From Serratia nevei (GTDB lineage Bacteria > Pseudomonadota > Gammaproteobacteria > Enterobacterales > Enterobacteriaceae): DNA of 64,000 nucleotides. The stretch is from NCBI RefSeq assembly GCF_024160145.1, contig NZ_JAMYWQ010000009.1, positions 83,627 through 147,626 on the forward strand, read 5' to 3'. Under the pieces are notes generated by a model, which had not been told where the DNA came from, did not search any database, and worked only from the letters and a program-made list of their open reading frames with translations. Below, piece by piece: positions 18,113 through 26,957 of this stretch. Position 1 is the stretch's first letter. Every line of letters starts with the position of its first letter. Made by a program: the position numbers and the translations under genes.

Positions 18113-19555
18113 ATGAGCACAAATAACATTATTAATGCCGCCGCCGCCGATGACGCGGCTATTATGCCGACTATCGCCAATAAAAAAATCCTGATGGGGT
18201 TCTGGCACAACTGGGCCGCCGGCGCCAGTGACGGCTATCGGCAAGGCCAATTCGCCACTATGAACCTGACCGACATTCCCGCCGAATACAACGTGGTGGC
18301 CGTCGCCTTTATGAAAGGCCAGGGTATCCCAACCTTCAAGCCTTACAACCTGTCCGATGCCGAGTTCCGCCGCCAGGTGGGCGTGCTGAACAGCCAGGGC
18401 CGCGCGGTGCTGATCTCCCTCGGCGGCGCGGACGCACATATCGAACTGAAAACCGGCGACGAAGACAAGCTGAAAGACGAGATTATCCGCCTGGTGGAAG
18501 TCTATGGCTTCGACGGCCTGGATATCGATCTGGAACAGGCGGCGATCGGCGCCGCCAATAATAAAACCGTCTTGCCTGCGGCGTTGAAAAAAGTAAAAGA
18601 CTATTACGCCGCACAGGGGAAAAACTTTATTATCAGCATGGCGCCAGAGTTCCCGTATTTGCGCACCAACGGCACCTATCTGGATTATATCAATGCCCTC
18701 GAAGGCTATTATGATTTCATCGCCCCACAGTATTATAACCAGGGCGGCGACGGTATTTGGGTGGATGAACTCAATGCCTGGATCACGCAGAATAACGACG
18801 CCATGAAAGAGGACTTCCTTTACTACCTGACGGAAAGTCTGGTCACCGGCACCCGCGGCTATGCGAAGATCCCGGCGGCGAAATTCGTCATCGGCCTGCC
18901 GAGCAACAACGACGCCGCCGCCACCGGCTACGTGATCGACAAACAGGCGGTGTACAACGCCTTCTCGCGTCTCGACGCCAAGAACCTGTCGATCAAGGGC
19001 CTGATGACCTGGTCAATCAACTGGGACAACGGCAAGAGCAAAGCCGGCGTGGCCTACAACTGGGAATTCAAAACCCGCTACGCGCCGCTGATTCAGGGCG
19101 GCATCACCCCACCGCCGGGCAAGCCTAATGCGCCGACGGGACTGACGGTCGCCGAACTGGGCGCCACCTCGCTGAAGCTGAGCTGGGCCGCCGCCACCGG
19201 CGCCTTACCGATCGCCAGTTACACCGTCTACCGCAACGGCAATCCGATCGGCCAGACCGCCGGCCTGTCGCTGGCCGACAGCGGCCTGACCCCGGCCACC
19301 CAGTACAGCTACTTCGTTACCGCAACCGACAGCCAGGGCAATACCTCGCTGCCGAGCAGCGCGCTGGCGGTCAAAACCGCCAACGACGGCACGCCGCCCG
19401 ATCCGGGTGCGCCCGAGTGGCAGAACAACCACAGCTACAAAGCCGGCGACGTGGTGAGCTATAAAGGCAAGAAATACACCTGTATCCAGGCGCACACCTC
19501 CAACGCCGGCTGGACGCCGGACGCCGCCTTCACCCTGTGGCAGCTCATCGCCTAA
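18113..19555 (+). CDS. chiC: Chitinase C (GH18 endochitinase with FnIII and chitin-binding domains)
   Basis: Secreted endo-acting chitinase. The 480-residue protein has a GH18 barrel (about residues 20-325) with the catalytic DGLDIDLEQ motif near residues 134-142 and QYYNQGG. A Pro-rich linker (TPPPGKPNAP) leads to a fibronectin type III domain (about 340-420). A C-terminal CBM5/12-type module follows, with the aromatic residues of WQNNHSYKAGD and WTPDAAFTLWQ. No cleavable signal peptide is visible. In S. marcescens ChiC is known to leave the cell through a holin/endopeptidase route. Its gene sits between nagD and asnB, which are neighbours in E. coli. Confidence 0.96.
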   Translation: MSTNNIINAAAADDAAIMPTIANKKILMGFWHNWAAGASDGYRQGQFATMNLTDIPAEYNVVAVAFMKGQGIPTFKPYNLSDAEFRRQVGVLNSQGRAVLISLGGADAHIELKTGDEDKLKDEIIRLVEVYGFDGLDIDLEQAAIGAANNKTVLPAALKKVKDYYAAQGKNFIISMAPEFPYLRTNGTYLDYINALEGYYDFIAPQYYNQGGDGIWVDELNAWITQNNDAMKEDFLYYLTESLVTGTRGYAKIPAAKFVIGLPSNNDAAATGYVIDKQAVYNAFSRLDAKNLSIKGLMTWSINWDNGKSKAGVAYNWEFKTRYAPLIQGGITPPPGKPNAPTGLTVAELGATSLKLSWAAATGALPIASYTVYRNGNPIGQTAGLSLADSGLTPATQYSYFVTATDSQGNTSLPSSALAVKTANDGTPPDPGAPEWQNNHSYKAGDVVSYKGKKYTCIQAHTSNAGWTPDAAFTLWQLIA

Positions 19556-19564
19556 TCGCTAATC

Positions 19565-19591
19565 GATTGCCGGCCAGACCGGCCGGCAATC
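19565..19591 (+). terminator. Stem-loop after chiC
   Basis: GATTGCCGGCC (19565-19575) pairs perfectly with GGCCGGCAATC (19581-19591) around a 5-base loop. No U-run follows, so it may terminate poorly or mainly stabilise the 3' end. Confidence 0.5.
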
Positions 19592-19839
19592 CCGTCATCA
19601 CGCTAAAAATTGCAGAATCGCTAAATTTTCCCGCCGATAACTGAATATTCGTTAAAAACCGCCGCCACGCAAACAACTATTTCTCAGCGTATGGCTAAAA
19701 CGCTTGCATCTCCTGCAGCTTTAGGCGCATTTTCATAACCACAGCGCAGCAAAACCGCGTTATCGCTGATGAATCGGCAATGCTGCCCATAACAGTAAAA
19801 AACAACATCACAGTCATGAAAGCCCGTTAGGAGAGTTGT

Positions 19840-21504
19840 ATGTGTTCTATTTTCGGTGTGCTCGATCTGAAGTCCGATCCCGTTGAACTGCGTAAGAAAG
19901 CGCTGGAGCTGTCGCGCCTGATGCGCCACCGCGGCCCGGATTGGTCCGGCGTTTACGCCAGCGACAAAGCCATTTTGGCCCACGAACGCCTGTCGATCGT
20001 CGACGTCAACAACGGCGCTCAACCGCTGTACAACGCCGCGCACACCCACGTTCTGGCGGTCAACGGCGAAATTTACAACCACCAGGCGCTGCGCCAACAG
20101 CTGAGCGACCGCTACGCGTTCCAGACCGGGTCCGACTGTGAAGTGATCCTGGCGCTGTACCAGGAGAAGGGCCCGGATTTCCTCGACGATCTGCAAGGCA
20201 TGTTCGCCTTCGCCCTGTACGACACCGAAAAAGACGCTTACCTGATCGGCCGCGATCACCTGGGCATCATCCCGCTGTACATGGGCCACGACGAGCACGG
20301 CAACCTGTACGTCGCCTCGGAAATGAAAGCGCTGGTGCCGGTGTGCCGCACCATCAAGGAATTCCCGGCCGGCAGCTACCTGTGGAGCCAGGACGGTGAG
20401 ATCCGCGAATACTATCGCCGCGACTGGTTCGATTACGACAGCGTCAAAGACAACGTGACCGACGCCGCCGCCTTGCGCACCGCGCTGGAAGAGTCGGTGA
20501 AAAGCCACCTGATGTCCGACGTGCCTTACGGCGTGCTGCTGTCGGGCGGGCTGGATTCCTCGGTCATCTCGGCGATCACCAAGAAGTACGCCGCGCGCCG
20601 GGTGGAAGATCAGGAACGCAGCGAAGCCTGGTGGCCGCAGCTGCACTCCTTCGCCGTCGGCCTGGAAGGCTCGCCGGATCTGCGCGCCGCGCTGGAGGTC
20701 GCCAACCATCTGGGCACCGTGCACCATGAGATCCACTTCACCGTGCAGGAAGGCTTGGACGCCATCCGCGACGTGATTTACCACATCGAAACCTATGACG
20801 TCACCACCATTCGCGCCTCGACGCCAATGTACCTGATGTCGCGCAAAATCAAGGCGATGGGCATCAAGATGGTGCTCTCCGGCGAAGGCGCGGACGAAGT
20901 GTTCGGCGGCTACCTTTACTTCCATAAGGCGCCGGACGCCCGCGAATTCCACGAAGAGACCGTGCGCAAGCTGCTGGCGCTGCATATGTTCGACTGCGCG
21001 CGCGCCAACAAGGCGATGTCCGCCTGGGGCGTCGAGGCCCGCGTGCCGTTCCTGGACAAGAAATTCCTCGACGTGGCGATGCGCATCAACCCGAAAGATA
21101 AAATGTGCGGCAACGGCAAAATGGAAAAACACATCGTGCGCGAATGTTTCGAGTCCTATTTGCCGGCCAGCGTGGCCTGGCGCCAGAAAGAGCAGTTCTC
21201 CGACGGCGTCGGCTACAGCTGGATCGATACGCTAAAAGAGGTCGCTGCACAGCAAATCAGCGATCAACAGCTCGAAACCGCGCGTTTCCGCTTCCCGTAC
21301 AACACGCCGACCTCCAAAGAAGGCTACCTGTACCGCGAAATCTTCGAGGAGCTGTTCCCGCTGCCTAGCGCCGCCGAATGCGTGCCGGGCGGCCCGTCCG
21401 TCGCCTGCTCGTCTGCCAAGGCCATCGAATGGGACGAATCCTTCAAGAAGATGGACGATCCTTCCGGCCGCGCCGTTGGCGTGCACCAGGCCGCCTATCA
21501 ATAA
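19840..21504 (+). CDS. asnB: Asparagine synthetase B, glutamine-hydrolysing
   Basis: Makes asparagine from aspartate, ATP and glutamine. The 554-residue protein starts MCSIFGV, so after removal of Met the glutaminase nucleophile is the N-terminal cysteine. The N-terminal amidotransferase domain contains RHRGPDWSG and VNGEIYNH. The synthetase domain has the pyrophosphate loop LLSGGLDSSV near residue 233 and SGEGADEVFGGY. AGGAGAG precedes the ATG. A terminator follows at 21523. Confidence 0.97.
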   Translation: MCSIFGVLDLKSDPVELRKKALELSRLMRHRGPDWSGVYASDKAILAHERLSIVDVNNGAQPLYNAAHTHVLAVNGEIYNHQALRQQLSDRYAFQTGSDCEVILALYQEKGPDFLDDLQGMFAFALYDTEKDAYLIGRDHLGIIPLYMGHDEHGNLYVASEMKALVPVCRTIKEFPAGSYLWSQDGEIREYYRRDWFDYDSVKDNVTDAAALRTALEESVKSHLMSDVPYGVLLSGGLDSSVISAITKKYAARRVEDQERSEAWWPQLHSFAVGLEGSPDLRAALEVANHLGTVHHEIHFTVQEGLDAIRDVIYHIETYDVTTIRASTPMYLMSRKIKAMGIKMVLSGEGADEVFGGYLYFHKAPDAREFHEETVRKLLALHMFDCARANKAMSAWGVEARVPFLDKKFLDVAMRINPKDKMCGNGKMEKHIVRECFESYLPASVAWRQKEQFSDGVGYSWIDTLKEVAAQQISDQQLETARFRFPYNTPTSKEGYLYREIFEELFPLPSAAECVPGGPSVACSSAKAIEWDESFKKMDDPSGRAVGVHQAAYQ

Positions 21505-21522
21505 TCGTGCGGCGATTTCCCC

Positions 21523-21549
21523 AAGGCGGGCCTTTTGGCCCGCCTTTTT
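21523..21549 (+). terminator. asnB rho-independent terminator
   Basis: AAGGCGGG (21523-21530) pairs with CCCGCCTT (21539-21546) and runs into five T. Confidence 0.8.
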
Positions 21550-21654
21550 GCTGCCTTTTCCGCCCGCCAACTGCCTGAATTGCCGATTTTATCGCCACAA
21601 TGTTCACAACCCAGACAAACGGCACTTCCGGGCGCTTTTTCGGGAAAAAACTTG

Positions 21655-21683
21655 TTGACGCAAATCGGTCATATACGCATAAT
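21655..21683 (+). promoter_or_regulatory. tRNA operon promoter with GC-rich discriminator
   Basis: TTGACG (21655-21660), a 17-base spacer and CATAAT (21678-21683) are followed by GCGCCCC. A GC-rich discriminator of this kind is typical of stringently controlled stable-RNA promoters. Confidence 0.75.
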
Positions 21684-21722
21684 GCGCCCCGCAACGCCGA
21701 TGAAGGCAAAGCAAAAAAAGAG

Positions 21723-21799
21723 GGCTACGTAGCTCAGCTGGTTAGAGCACATCACTCATAATGATGGGGTCACAGGTTCGAATCCCGTCGTAGCCACCA
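21723..21799 (+). tRNA. metT: tRNA-Met (CAU), elongator
   Basis: A 77-base cloverleaf with encoded CCA. The anticodon arm reads CACTCATAATG and the acceptor stem GGCTACG pairs with CGTAGCC. It matches the E. coli elongator metT gene closely, and is the first of six tRNAs in one transcript. Confidence 0.95.
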
Positions 21800-21815
21800 T
21801 CTCTTTTTTGCATTT

Positions 21816-21900
21816 GCGGGAGTGGCGAAATTGGTAGACGCACCAGATTTAGGTTCTGGCGCCGCAAGGTGTGCGAGTTCAAGTCTCGCCTCCCGCACCA
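21816..21900 (+). tRNA. leuW: tRNA-Leu (UAG)
   Basis: An 85-base class II tRNA with encoded CCA. GCGGGAG pairs with CTCCCGC, the anticodon TAG lies in GATTTAGGTTC, and a long variable arm (GGCGCCGCAAGGTGT) is present. It matches E. coli leuW. Confidence 0.95.
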
Positions 21901-21930
21901 TTTCTCTTCATCGTCGGCGCAGTATGTTGA

Positions 21931-22005
21931 TGGGGTATCGCCAAGCGGTAAGGCACCGGTTTTTGATACCGGCATTCCCTGGTTCGAATCCAGGTACCCC
22001 AGCCA
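21931..22005 (+). tRNA. glnU: tRNA-Gln (UUG), copy 1
   Basis: A 75-base cloverleaf with encoded CCA. Anticodon TTG lies in GGTTTTTGATACC, and TGGGGTA pairs with TACCCCA. It is identical to the copy at 22050. Confidence 0.95.
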
Positions 22006-22049
22006 TATTCTTTCGAGAATGGGGTTTCAACATAAGATTTGTTTGCAGG

Positions 22050-22124
22050 TGGGGTATCGCCAAGCGGTAAGGCACCGGTTTTTGATACCGGCATTCCCTG
22101 GTTCGAATCCAGGTACCCCAGCCA
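22050..22124 (+). tRNA. glnW: tRNA-Gln (UUG), copy 2
   Basis: A 75-base tRNA with encoded CCA, identical to the copy at 21931. The short spacers differ, which points to an old duplication or conversion that keeps the gene bodies uniform. Confidence 0.95.
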
Positions 22125-22165
22125 TAACAAACTGCTTGCAAATCAAAGAAGTAAAAAGTAACATC

Positions 22166-22242
22166 GGCTACGTAGCTCAGCTGGTTAGAGCACATCACTC
22201 ATAATGATGGGGTCACAGGTTCAAATCCCGTCGTAGCCACCA
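22166..22242 (+). tRNA. metU: tRNA-Met (CAU), elongator, second copy
   Basis: A 77-base tRNA with encoded CCA. It differs from the copy at 21723 by one base in the T-loop (TTCAAAT instead of TTCGAAT), at the purine position 57. It should be functional. Confidence 0.94.
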
Positions 22243-22246
22243 TAAT

Positions 22247-22321
22247 TGGGGTGTCGCCAAGCGGTAAGGCTCTGGTTTCTGATACCAGCATACCCAGGTT
22301 CGAATCCTGGCACCCCAGCCA
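22247..22321 (+). tRNA. glnV: tRNA-Gln (CUG)
   Basis: A 75-base tRNA with encoded CCA. Anticodon CTG lies in GGTTTCTGATACC, and TGGGGTG pairs with CACCCCA. It starts only four bases after the preceding tRNA-Met. E. coli has two such genes here (glnV and glnX); only one is present. Confidence 0.94.
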
Positions 22322-22330
22322 TATTTAGAA

Positions 22331-22353
22331 AAGCCCGCTTCGGCGGGCTTTTT
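22331..22353 (+). terminator. tRNA operon terminator
   Basis: AAGCCCGC (22331-22338), loop TTCG, GCGGGCTT (22343-22350) and then a T-run. Confidence 0.85.
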
Positions 22354-22409
22354 GCTGTCTGGCGTTCAGCCAATCCTGGCGGGCCCAGCCGCAGCTGAGC
22401 CCCTGTCGG

Positions 22410-23591
22410 TTACAATCCCAATGCGTACTTCAACGCATGCTCTTTCAACTTGCCCGCCCGCTGCGCGGCCATCAGCGCCAGATTGCGCGCCACGTTCAGC
22501 GGCGCCAGGTTATTGCTGAAAGCGGTATAGAACAGATCCATGCCGCTTTGCATCAGCAGATTGTCGGTACGGCGGCGGCGCTGATAACGCAGCAGTACCG
22601 CCTCGCTGCTCCAGTCCTCTCCCTGCTCCCGCGCATCGTTCAATACGTTCAGCAAGGCATCCACGTCGCGATACCCCAGATTGACGCCCTGCCCCGCCAG
22701 CGGGTTGATGGTATGCGCCGCATCCCCCAACAGCGCCAGCCCCGGCAGCACGTAGCGTTGCGCATGACGCCGCGTCAGCGGGAACGAACCGGCGGCGTGC
22801 ACCTTGACCGGGCCGAGTCGCGCCGGGAAAGCAGCGGCGATCTCGCGCTCCAGCTGCGCCGGCGGCATCGCCTGCAGTTGGCGAATGCGCTGCGGGCTGT
22901 CATACCACACCAGCGACGCCCAGCTGTCGTACAGCGGCAGGAAGGCGCGCGGCCCGGACGGGAAGAAGCGCTGCCAGGTCACATCCTGCTGCGGCGCGCC
23001 GGTATCGACGGTGATCAACATGCACGCCTGACGATACTGCCAGCCGTTGGTGCCGATCGCCGCCAGCTTGCGCACCTGCGAGTTGGCGCCGTCGGCGCCG
23101 ACAACCAGGCGCGCCTGTAGCGTCTCGCCGCTGTCCAGCGTCAACTGCCAGGCATTGTCCGTCCGCTGCAACGATTGCAGCCTGGCGGGGCACAGCAGCG
23201 TCAGGTTGGGGCACTGCGCAAACTGCTGCCACAGCGCCAGTTGCAGAATGCGGTTTTCCACCATAAAGCCCAGCTCCGGCAGCCCCAGGGACACCGCGTC
23301 GAACGCCACGCGCGACGACGCCCATTCCCAGGTCTCCAGCCGGCGATACGGCGCCGTGCGCATCGCCGCTACGGCCTGCCAGGCACCGAGCTGTTTCAGC
23401 AGCCCCACCGAGGTGCAGCCGATAGCGGAAATGCGCAGATCCGGCGGGCTTTGCGCCTCGAACGCCTGCGGCGCCTGATGTTCCAGCAACGCCACCGACC
23501 AGCCCGCCTGCGCCAGCCCCAGGGCCGCCGCCGCGCCGACCATGCCGCCGCCCACCACCACCGCGTCATACCGATTTTGAGATGTCTTCAT
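22410..23591 (-). CDS. ubiF: 2-octaprenyl-3-methyl-6-methoxy-1,4-benzoquinol hydroxylase
   Basis: FAD-dependent monooxygenase that introduces the last hydroxyl of the ubiquinone ring. The 393-residue protein has the FAD dinucleotide motif VVGGGMVGAAAALG near residues 11-24, the DG motif VVGADGANSQVR near the middle and the second FAD motif LLGDAAHTINPLAGQG near residue 285. I placed the start at 23591 (MKTSQNRYDAV) by alignment with E. coli UbiF. The ribosome site is weak, and an in-frame ATG at 23624 is an alternative. It diverges from miaB. Confidence 0.92.
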   Translation of the reverse strand: MKTSQNRYDAVVVGGGMVGAAAALGLAQAGWSVALLEHQAPQAFEAQSPPDLRISAIGCTSVGLLKQLGAWQAVAAMRTAPYRRLETWEWASSRVAFDAVSLGLPELGFMVENRILQLALWQQFAQCPNLTLLCPARLQSLQRTDNAWQLTLDSGETLQARLVVGADGANSQVRKLAAIGTNGWQYRQACMLITVDTGAPQQDVTWQRFFPSGPRAFLPLYDSWASLVWYDSPQRIRQLQAMPPAQLEREIAAAFPARLGPVKVHAAGSFPLTRRHAQRYVLPGLALLGDAAHTINPLAGQGVNLGYRDVDALLNVLNDAREQGEDWSSEAVLLRYQRRRRTDNLLMQSGMDLFYTAFSNNLAPLNVARNLALMAAQRAGKLKEHALKYALGL

Positions 23592-23788
23592 ATTGGCTAT
23601 GTTTTCTGTGTGAATGCTCGCCATCCCACCCGGCATGGCGTTTTGCGCAGTGTACCGGATTTTCGCTCCGGCTTCAGGTCGCATGCCATTTTTCCCCGCG
23701 CTGGTCACAACGGCGGCAAATGATTACAATACGCGCCCTGCATGTCGCGTAACGCAACTTTCGCTCCGCACTGAGTAATGGCAAGTCA

Positions 23789-25213
23789 ATGACGAAAAAA
23801 CTACATATCAAAACCTGGGGCTGCCAGATGAATGAGTACGATTCATCGAAAATGGCCGACCTGTTGAACAGCACGCACGGCTTCGAGTGGACCGAAAACG
23901 CCGAAGAGGCGGACGTGCTGCTGCTGAACACCTGCTCGATCCGTGAAAAAGCGCAGGAGAAAGTTTTCGCCATGCTGGGGCGCTGGCGCTTGCTGAAAGA
24001 AAAGAACCCGTCTGTCATCATCGGCGTCGGCGGTTGCGTGGCCTCGCAAGAAGGCGAACTGATCCGCAGCCGCGCGCCCTGCGTCGACGTGGTATTCGGC
24101 CCGCAGACCCTGCACCGCCTGCCGGAAATGATCAATCACGTTCAGGGTACCCGCAGCCCGGTGGTCGACATCAGCTTCCCGGAGATCGAAAAGTTCGACC
24201 GTCTGCCGGAGCCGCGCGCCGAAGGCCCGACCGCCTTCGTGTCGATCATGGAAGGCTGCAACAAATACTGTACCTTCTGCGTGGTGCCTTACACCCGCGG
24301 TGAAGAAGTGAGCCGCCCGAGCGACGACGTGCTGTTCGAAATCGCCCAACTGGCGGCGCAGGGCGTGCGCGAGGTCAACCTGCTCGGCCAAAACGTTAAC
24401 GCTTACCGCGGTGCCACGCATGACGGCGAGATCTGTTCGTTCGCCGAACTGCTGCGCCTGGTGGCGGCCATCGACGGCATCGATCGCATTCGCTTCACCA
24501 CCAGCCACCCTATCGAGTTCACCGATGACATCATCGCGGTGTACGAAGACACGCCGGAGCTGGTCAGCTTCCTGCATCTGCCGGTGCAGAGCGGCTCGGA
24601 TCGCATCCTGACCATGATGAAACGTGCGCACACCGCGCTGGAGTACAAGGCGATTATCCGCAAGCTGCGCAAGGCGCGGCCGGCCATTCAGCTCAGCTCC
24701 GATTTCATCGTCGGTTTCCCGGGCGAAAGCCAGGCCGACTTCGAACAGACCATGAACCTGATCGCCGACGTCAATTTCGACGTCAGCTTCAGCTTCATCT
24801 ATTCGTCGCGCCCGGGCACCCCGGCGGCGGACATGGTCGACGACGTCAGCGAAGAAGAGAAAAAACAGCGGCTGTATATACTGCAGGATCGCATCAACCA
24901 GCAGGCGCTGCAGTTCAGCCGCCGCATGCTCGGCACCGTCCAGCGCATTCTGGTGGAGGGCACCTCGCGCAAAAGCGTGATGGAGCTGGCCGGGCGCACG
25001 GAGTGCAACCGTGTGGTAAACTTCGAGGGCACGCCCGACATGATCGGCCAGTTCGTCGACGTGGAAATTACCGAGGTGCTGACCAACACCCTGCGTGGCG
25101 CAGTGGTGCGCACCGAACAGCAGATGGATCTGCGCGTACATGAATCCCCGCAGTCGGTGATCGCCCGTACCCGCAAAGAAAACGCGCTGGGCGTCGGCAT
25201 TTACCAGCCCTGA
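23789..25213 (+). CDS. miaB: tRNA-2-methylthio-N6-dimethylallyladenosine synthase MiaB
   Basis: Radical-SAM methylthiotransferase that modifies A37 of tRNAs reading UNN codons. The 474-residue protein has the N-terminal cluster cysteines in TWGCQMN, LNTCSIR and GGCVA. The radical-SAM triad is [15 protein letters not shown] near residue 157. A C-terminal TRAM domain follows (from about residue 378). Start and length match E. coli. It diverges from ubiF and ends in a hairpin at 25270. Confidence 0.97.
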   Translation: MTKKLHIKTWGCQMNEYDSSKMADLLNSTHGFEWTENAEEADVLLLNTCSIREKAQEKVFAMLGRWRLLKEKNPSVIIGVGGCVASQEGELIRSRAPCVDVVFGPQTLHRLPEMINHVQGTRSPVVDISFPEIEKFDRLPEPRAEGPTAFVSIMEGCNKYCTFCVVPYTRGEEVSRPSDDVLFEIAQLAAQGVREVNLLGQNVNAYRGATHDGEICSFAELLRLVAAIDGIDRIRFTTSHPIEFTDDIIAVYEDTPELVSFLHLPVQSGSDRILTMMKRAHTALEYKAIIRKLRKARPAIQLSSDFIVGFPGESQADFEQTMNLIADVNFDVSFSFIYSSRPGTPAADMVDDVSEEEKKQRLYILQDRINQQALQFSRRMLGTVQRILVEGTSRKSVMELAGRTECNRVVNFEGTPDMIGQFVDVEITEVLTNTLRGAVVRTEQQMDLRVHESPQSVIARTRKENALGVGIYQP

Positions 25214-25269
25214 CGCCGCGGCGGCCGCCTTATCGCCGCCCCTTCGCGCGACTCCTTACCGTTTCTCCG

Positions 25270-25310
25270 CCGGGCGCCTGCGCCCGGTGATTTTCTTTTT
25301 TATTTTTTTA
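25270..25310 (+). terminator. miaB terminator
   Basis: CCGGGCGC and GCGCCCGG (25270-25287) form a tight hairpin followed by a T-rich tract. Confidence 0.65.
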
Positions 25311-25331
25311 TTGTTGAAGAGGCGACATAAC

Positions 25332-25667
25332 ATGCAACTCCCACACTGCCCGAAGTGCAACTCCGAATACACCTACCAGGACAATGCCCTGTTCATCTGC
25401 CCTGAGTGCGCCCACGAGTGGAGCGACAGCGCCCCGGCGGAAGACCAGGACGCACTGATCGTCAAAGACGCCAACGGCAACCTGCTGGCGGACGGCGATG
25501 CGGTCACCGTGATCAAGGATCTGAAAGTCAAAGGCAGCTCCTCGATGCTCAAGATCGGCACCAAGGTGAAAAACATTCGCCTTGTCGAAGGCGATCACAA
25601 CATCGACTGCAAAATCGACGGCTTCGGCCCGATGAAGCTGAAATCCGAGTTCGTGAAAAAGAACTGA
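25332..25667 (+). CDS. yjdM: PhnA/YjdM-family zinc-ribbon protein
   Basis: A 111-residue protein with an N-terminal zinc ribbon ([21 protein letters not shown], two CxxC knuckles at residues 6-26). The C-terminal beta-barrel-like PhnA domain contains [13 protein letters not shown] and [17 protein letters not shown]. The family was once linked to phosphonate use, but that is not supported by its position, and the true role is unclear. I chose the start at 25332 after AGAGGCG. In E. coli it does not lie between miaB and ybeZ. It is monocistronic, with a hairpin on either side. Confidence 0.9.
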   Translation: MQLPHCPKCNSEYTYQDNALFICPECAHEWSDSAPAEDQDALIVKDANGNLLADGDAVTVIKDLKVKGSSSMLKIGTKVKNIRLVEGDHNIDCKIDGFGPMKLKSEFVKKN

Positions 25668-25692
25668 TTCGCGGCGGCCTTATTCCGTGATG

Positions 25693-25726
25693 ACGCGGCG
25701 GGCTTTGCGCCCCGCCGCGTTTTTTC
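25693..25726 (+). terminator. yjdM rho-independent terminator
   Basis: A GC-rich perfect stem (ACGCGGCGGG with CCCGCCGCGT) is followed by six T. Confidence 0.85.
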
Positions 25727-25901
25727 CTTATCTTCCCTTGAATTCCGCCGATGGCGCACAGATAGATCAGCGGTAAACTTGCGCCGTTGCGGCGCACCAT
25801 GAATAATTCAAGAAAGAGAGTATTCAGGCTCGTCCTGAACGCGCGCGTCCCGAACGCGCTATGTGACATCAACCAGGCCCGATGTGACCTAGAGGAATAG
25901 T

Positions 25902-26957
25902 TTGAACGTCGCAACACAAGAAATTTTGTTAGAGCCCGCAGACAATAAGCGTTTGCTCAGCCTGTGCGGCCCGTTTGATGACAACATCAAGCAACTCGAG
26001 CGCCGATTGGGCATTGAAATCAATCGCCGCGACAACCGTTTCAAGCTGGTCGGCAAGAACCTGTGCGTGGTCGCCGCCGCCGATATCCTGCGCCATCTGT
26101 ACGTGGATACCGCGCCGATTCGCGGCGTGATCCCGGATATCGACCCAGAGCAAATCCACCTGGCTATCAAAGAGAGCCGGGTGTTGGTACAGGTGGCCGA
26201 CAGCGTGCCGGATTACGGCAAGGCGGTCACTATCAAAACCAAGCGCGGCATGGTGAAACCGCGTACGCCTAACCAGGCGCAGTACATCGCCAACATTCTC
26301 GATCACGACATCACCTTCGGCATCGGCCCGGCGGGCACCGGCAAAACCTACCTGGCGGTCGCCGCCGCGGTAGATGCGCTGGAGCGCCAGGAAATTCGCC
26401 GCATTCTGCTGACCCGCCCTGCGGTCGAAGCCGGCGAAAAGCTGGGCTTCCTGCCCGGCGATCTGAGCCAGAAGGTCGATCCTTACCTGCGCCCGCTGTA
26501 CGACGCCCTGTTCGAAATGCTGGGCTTCGAGCGCGTGGAGAAGCTCATCGAGCGCAACGTGATCGAAGTCGCGCCGCTGGCCTATATGCGCGGCCGTACG
26601 CTGAACGACGCCTTTATCATTCTGGATGAGAGCCAGAACACCACCATCGAACAGATGAAGATGTTCCTGACGCGCATCGGCTTCAACTCGAAGGCGGTTA
26701 TCACCGGCGACGTCACCCAGATAGACCTGCCGCGCAACCAGAAATCCGGCCTGCGCCACGCGGTGGAAGTGCTGTCGGACGTGGAGGAGCTGAGCTTCAA
26801 CTTCTTCCACAGCGAAGACGTGGTGCGCCACCCGGTGGTGGCCCGCGTAGTCATCGCCTATGAGGCCTGGGAAGCGGCCGAGCAGAAACGCAAAGACGCG
26901 ATTGCCGAACAACGTAAGCGCGAGGCGCTCGCCGCCTCCGAGCAGGAGACACCATGA
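25902..26957 (+). CDS. ybeZ: PhoH-family ATPase YbeZ
   Basis: A PhoH-like P-loop ATPase that works with the endoribonuclease YbeY in RNA metabolism. The 351-residue protein has Walker [12 protein letters not shown] near residue 147 and Walker [11 protein letters not shown] near residue 239. It begins at a TTG codon: AGAGGA lies six bases upstream, no ATG is in frame nearby, and the N-terminus aligns with E. coli YbeZ. Its stop overlaps the ybeY start by four bases (ATGA), which implies translational coupling. It is first in ybeZ-ybeY-ybeX-lnt. Confidence 0.95.
   Translation: MNVATQEILLEPADNKRLLSLCGPFDDNIKQLERRLGIEINRRDNRFKLVGKNLCVVAAADILRHLYVDTAPIRGVIPDIDPEQIHLAIKESRVLVQVADSVPDYGKAVTIKTKRGMVKPRTPNQAQYIANILDHDITFGIGPAGTGKTYLAVAAAVDALERQEIRRILLTRPAVEAGEKLGFLPGDLSQKVDPYLRPLYDALFEMLGFERVEKLIERNVIEVAPLAYMRGRTLNDAFIILDESQNTTIEQMKMFLTRIGFNSKAVITGDVTQIDLPRNQKSGLRHAVEVLSDVEELSFNFFHSEDVVRHPVVARVVIAYEAWEAAEQKRKDAIAEQRKREALAASEQETP

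Noticed and set aside
21822..22204. Overlapping ORFs of 77-111 codons across the tRNA genes
   Set aside because: They arise from repeated tRNA sequence. These bases are fully explained by six tRNA genes.
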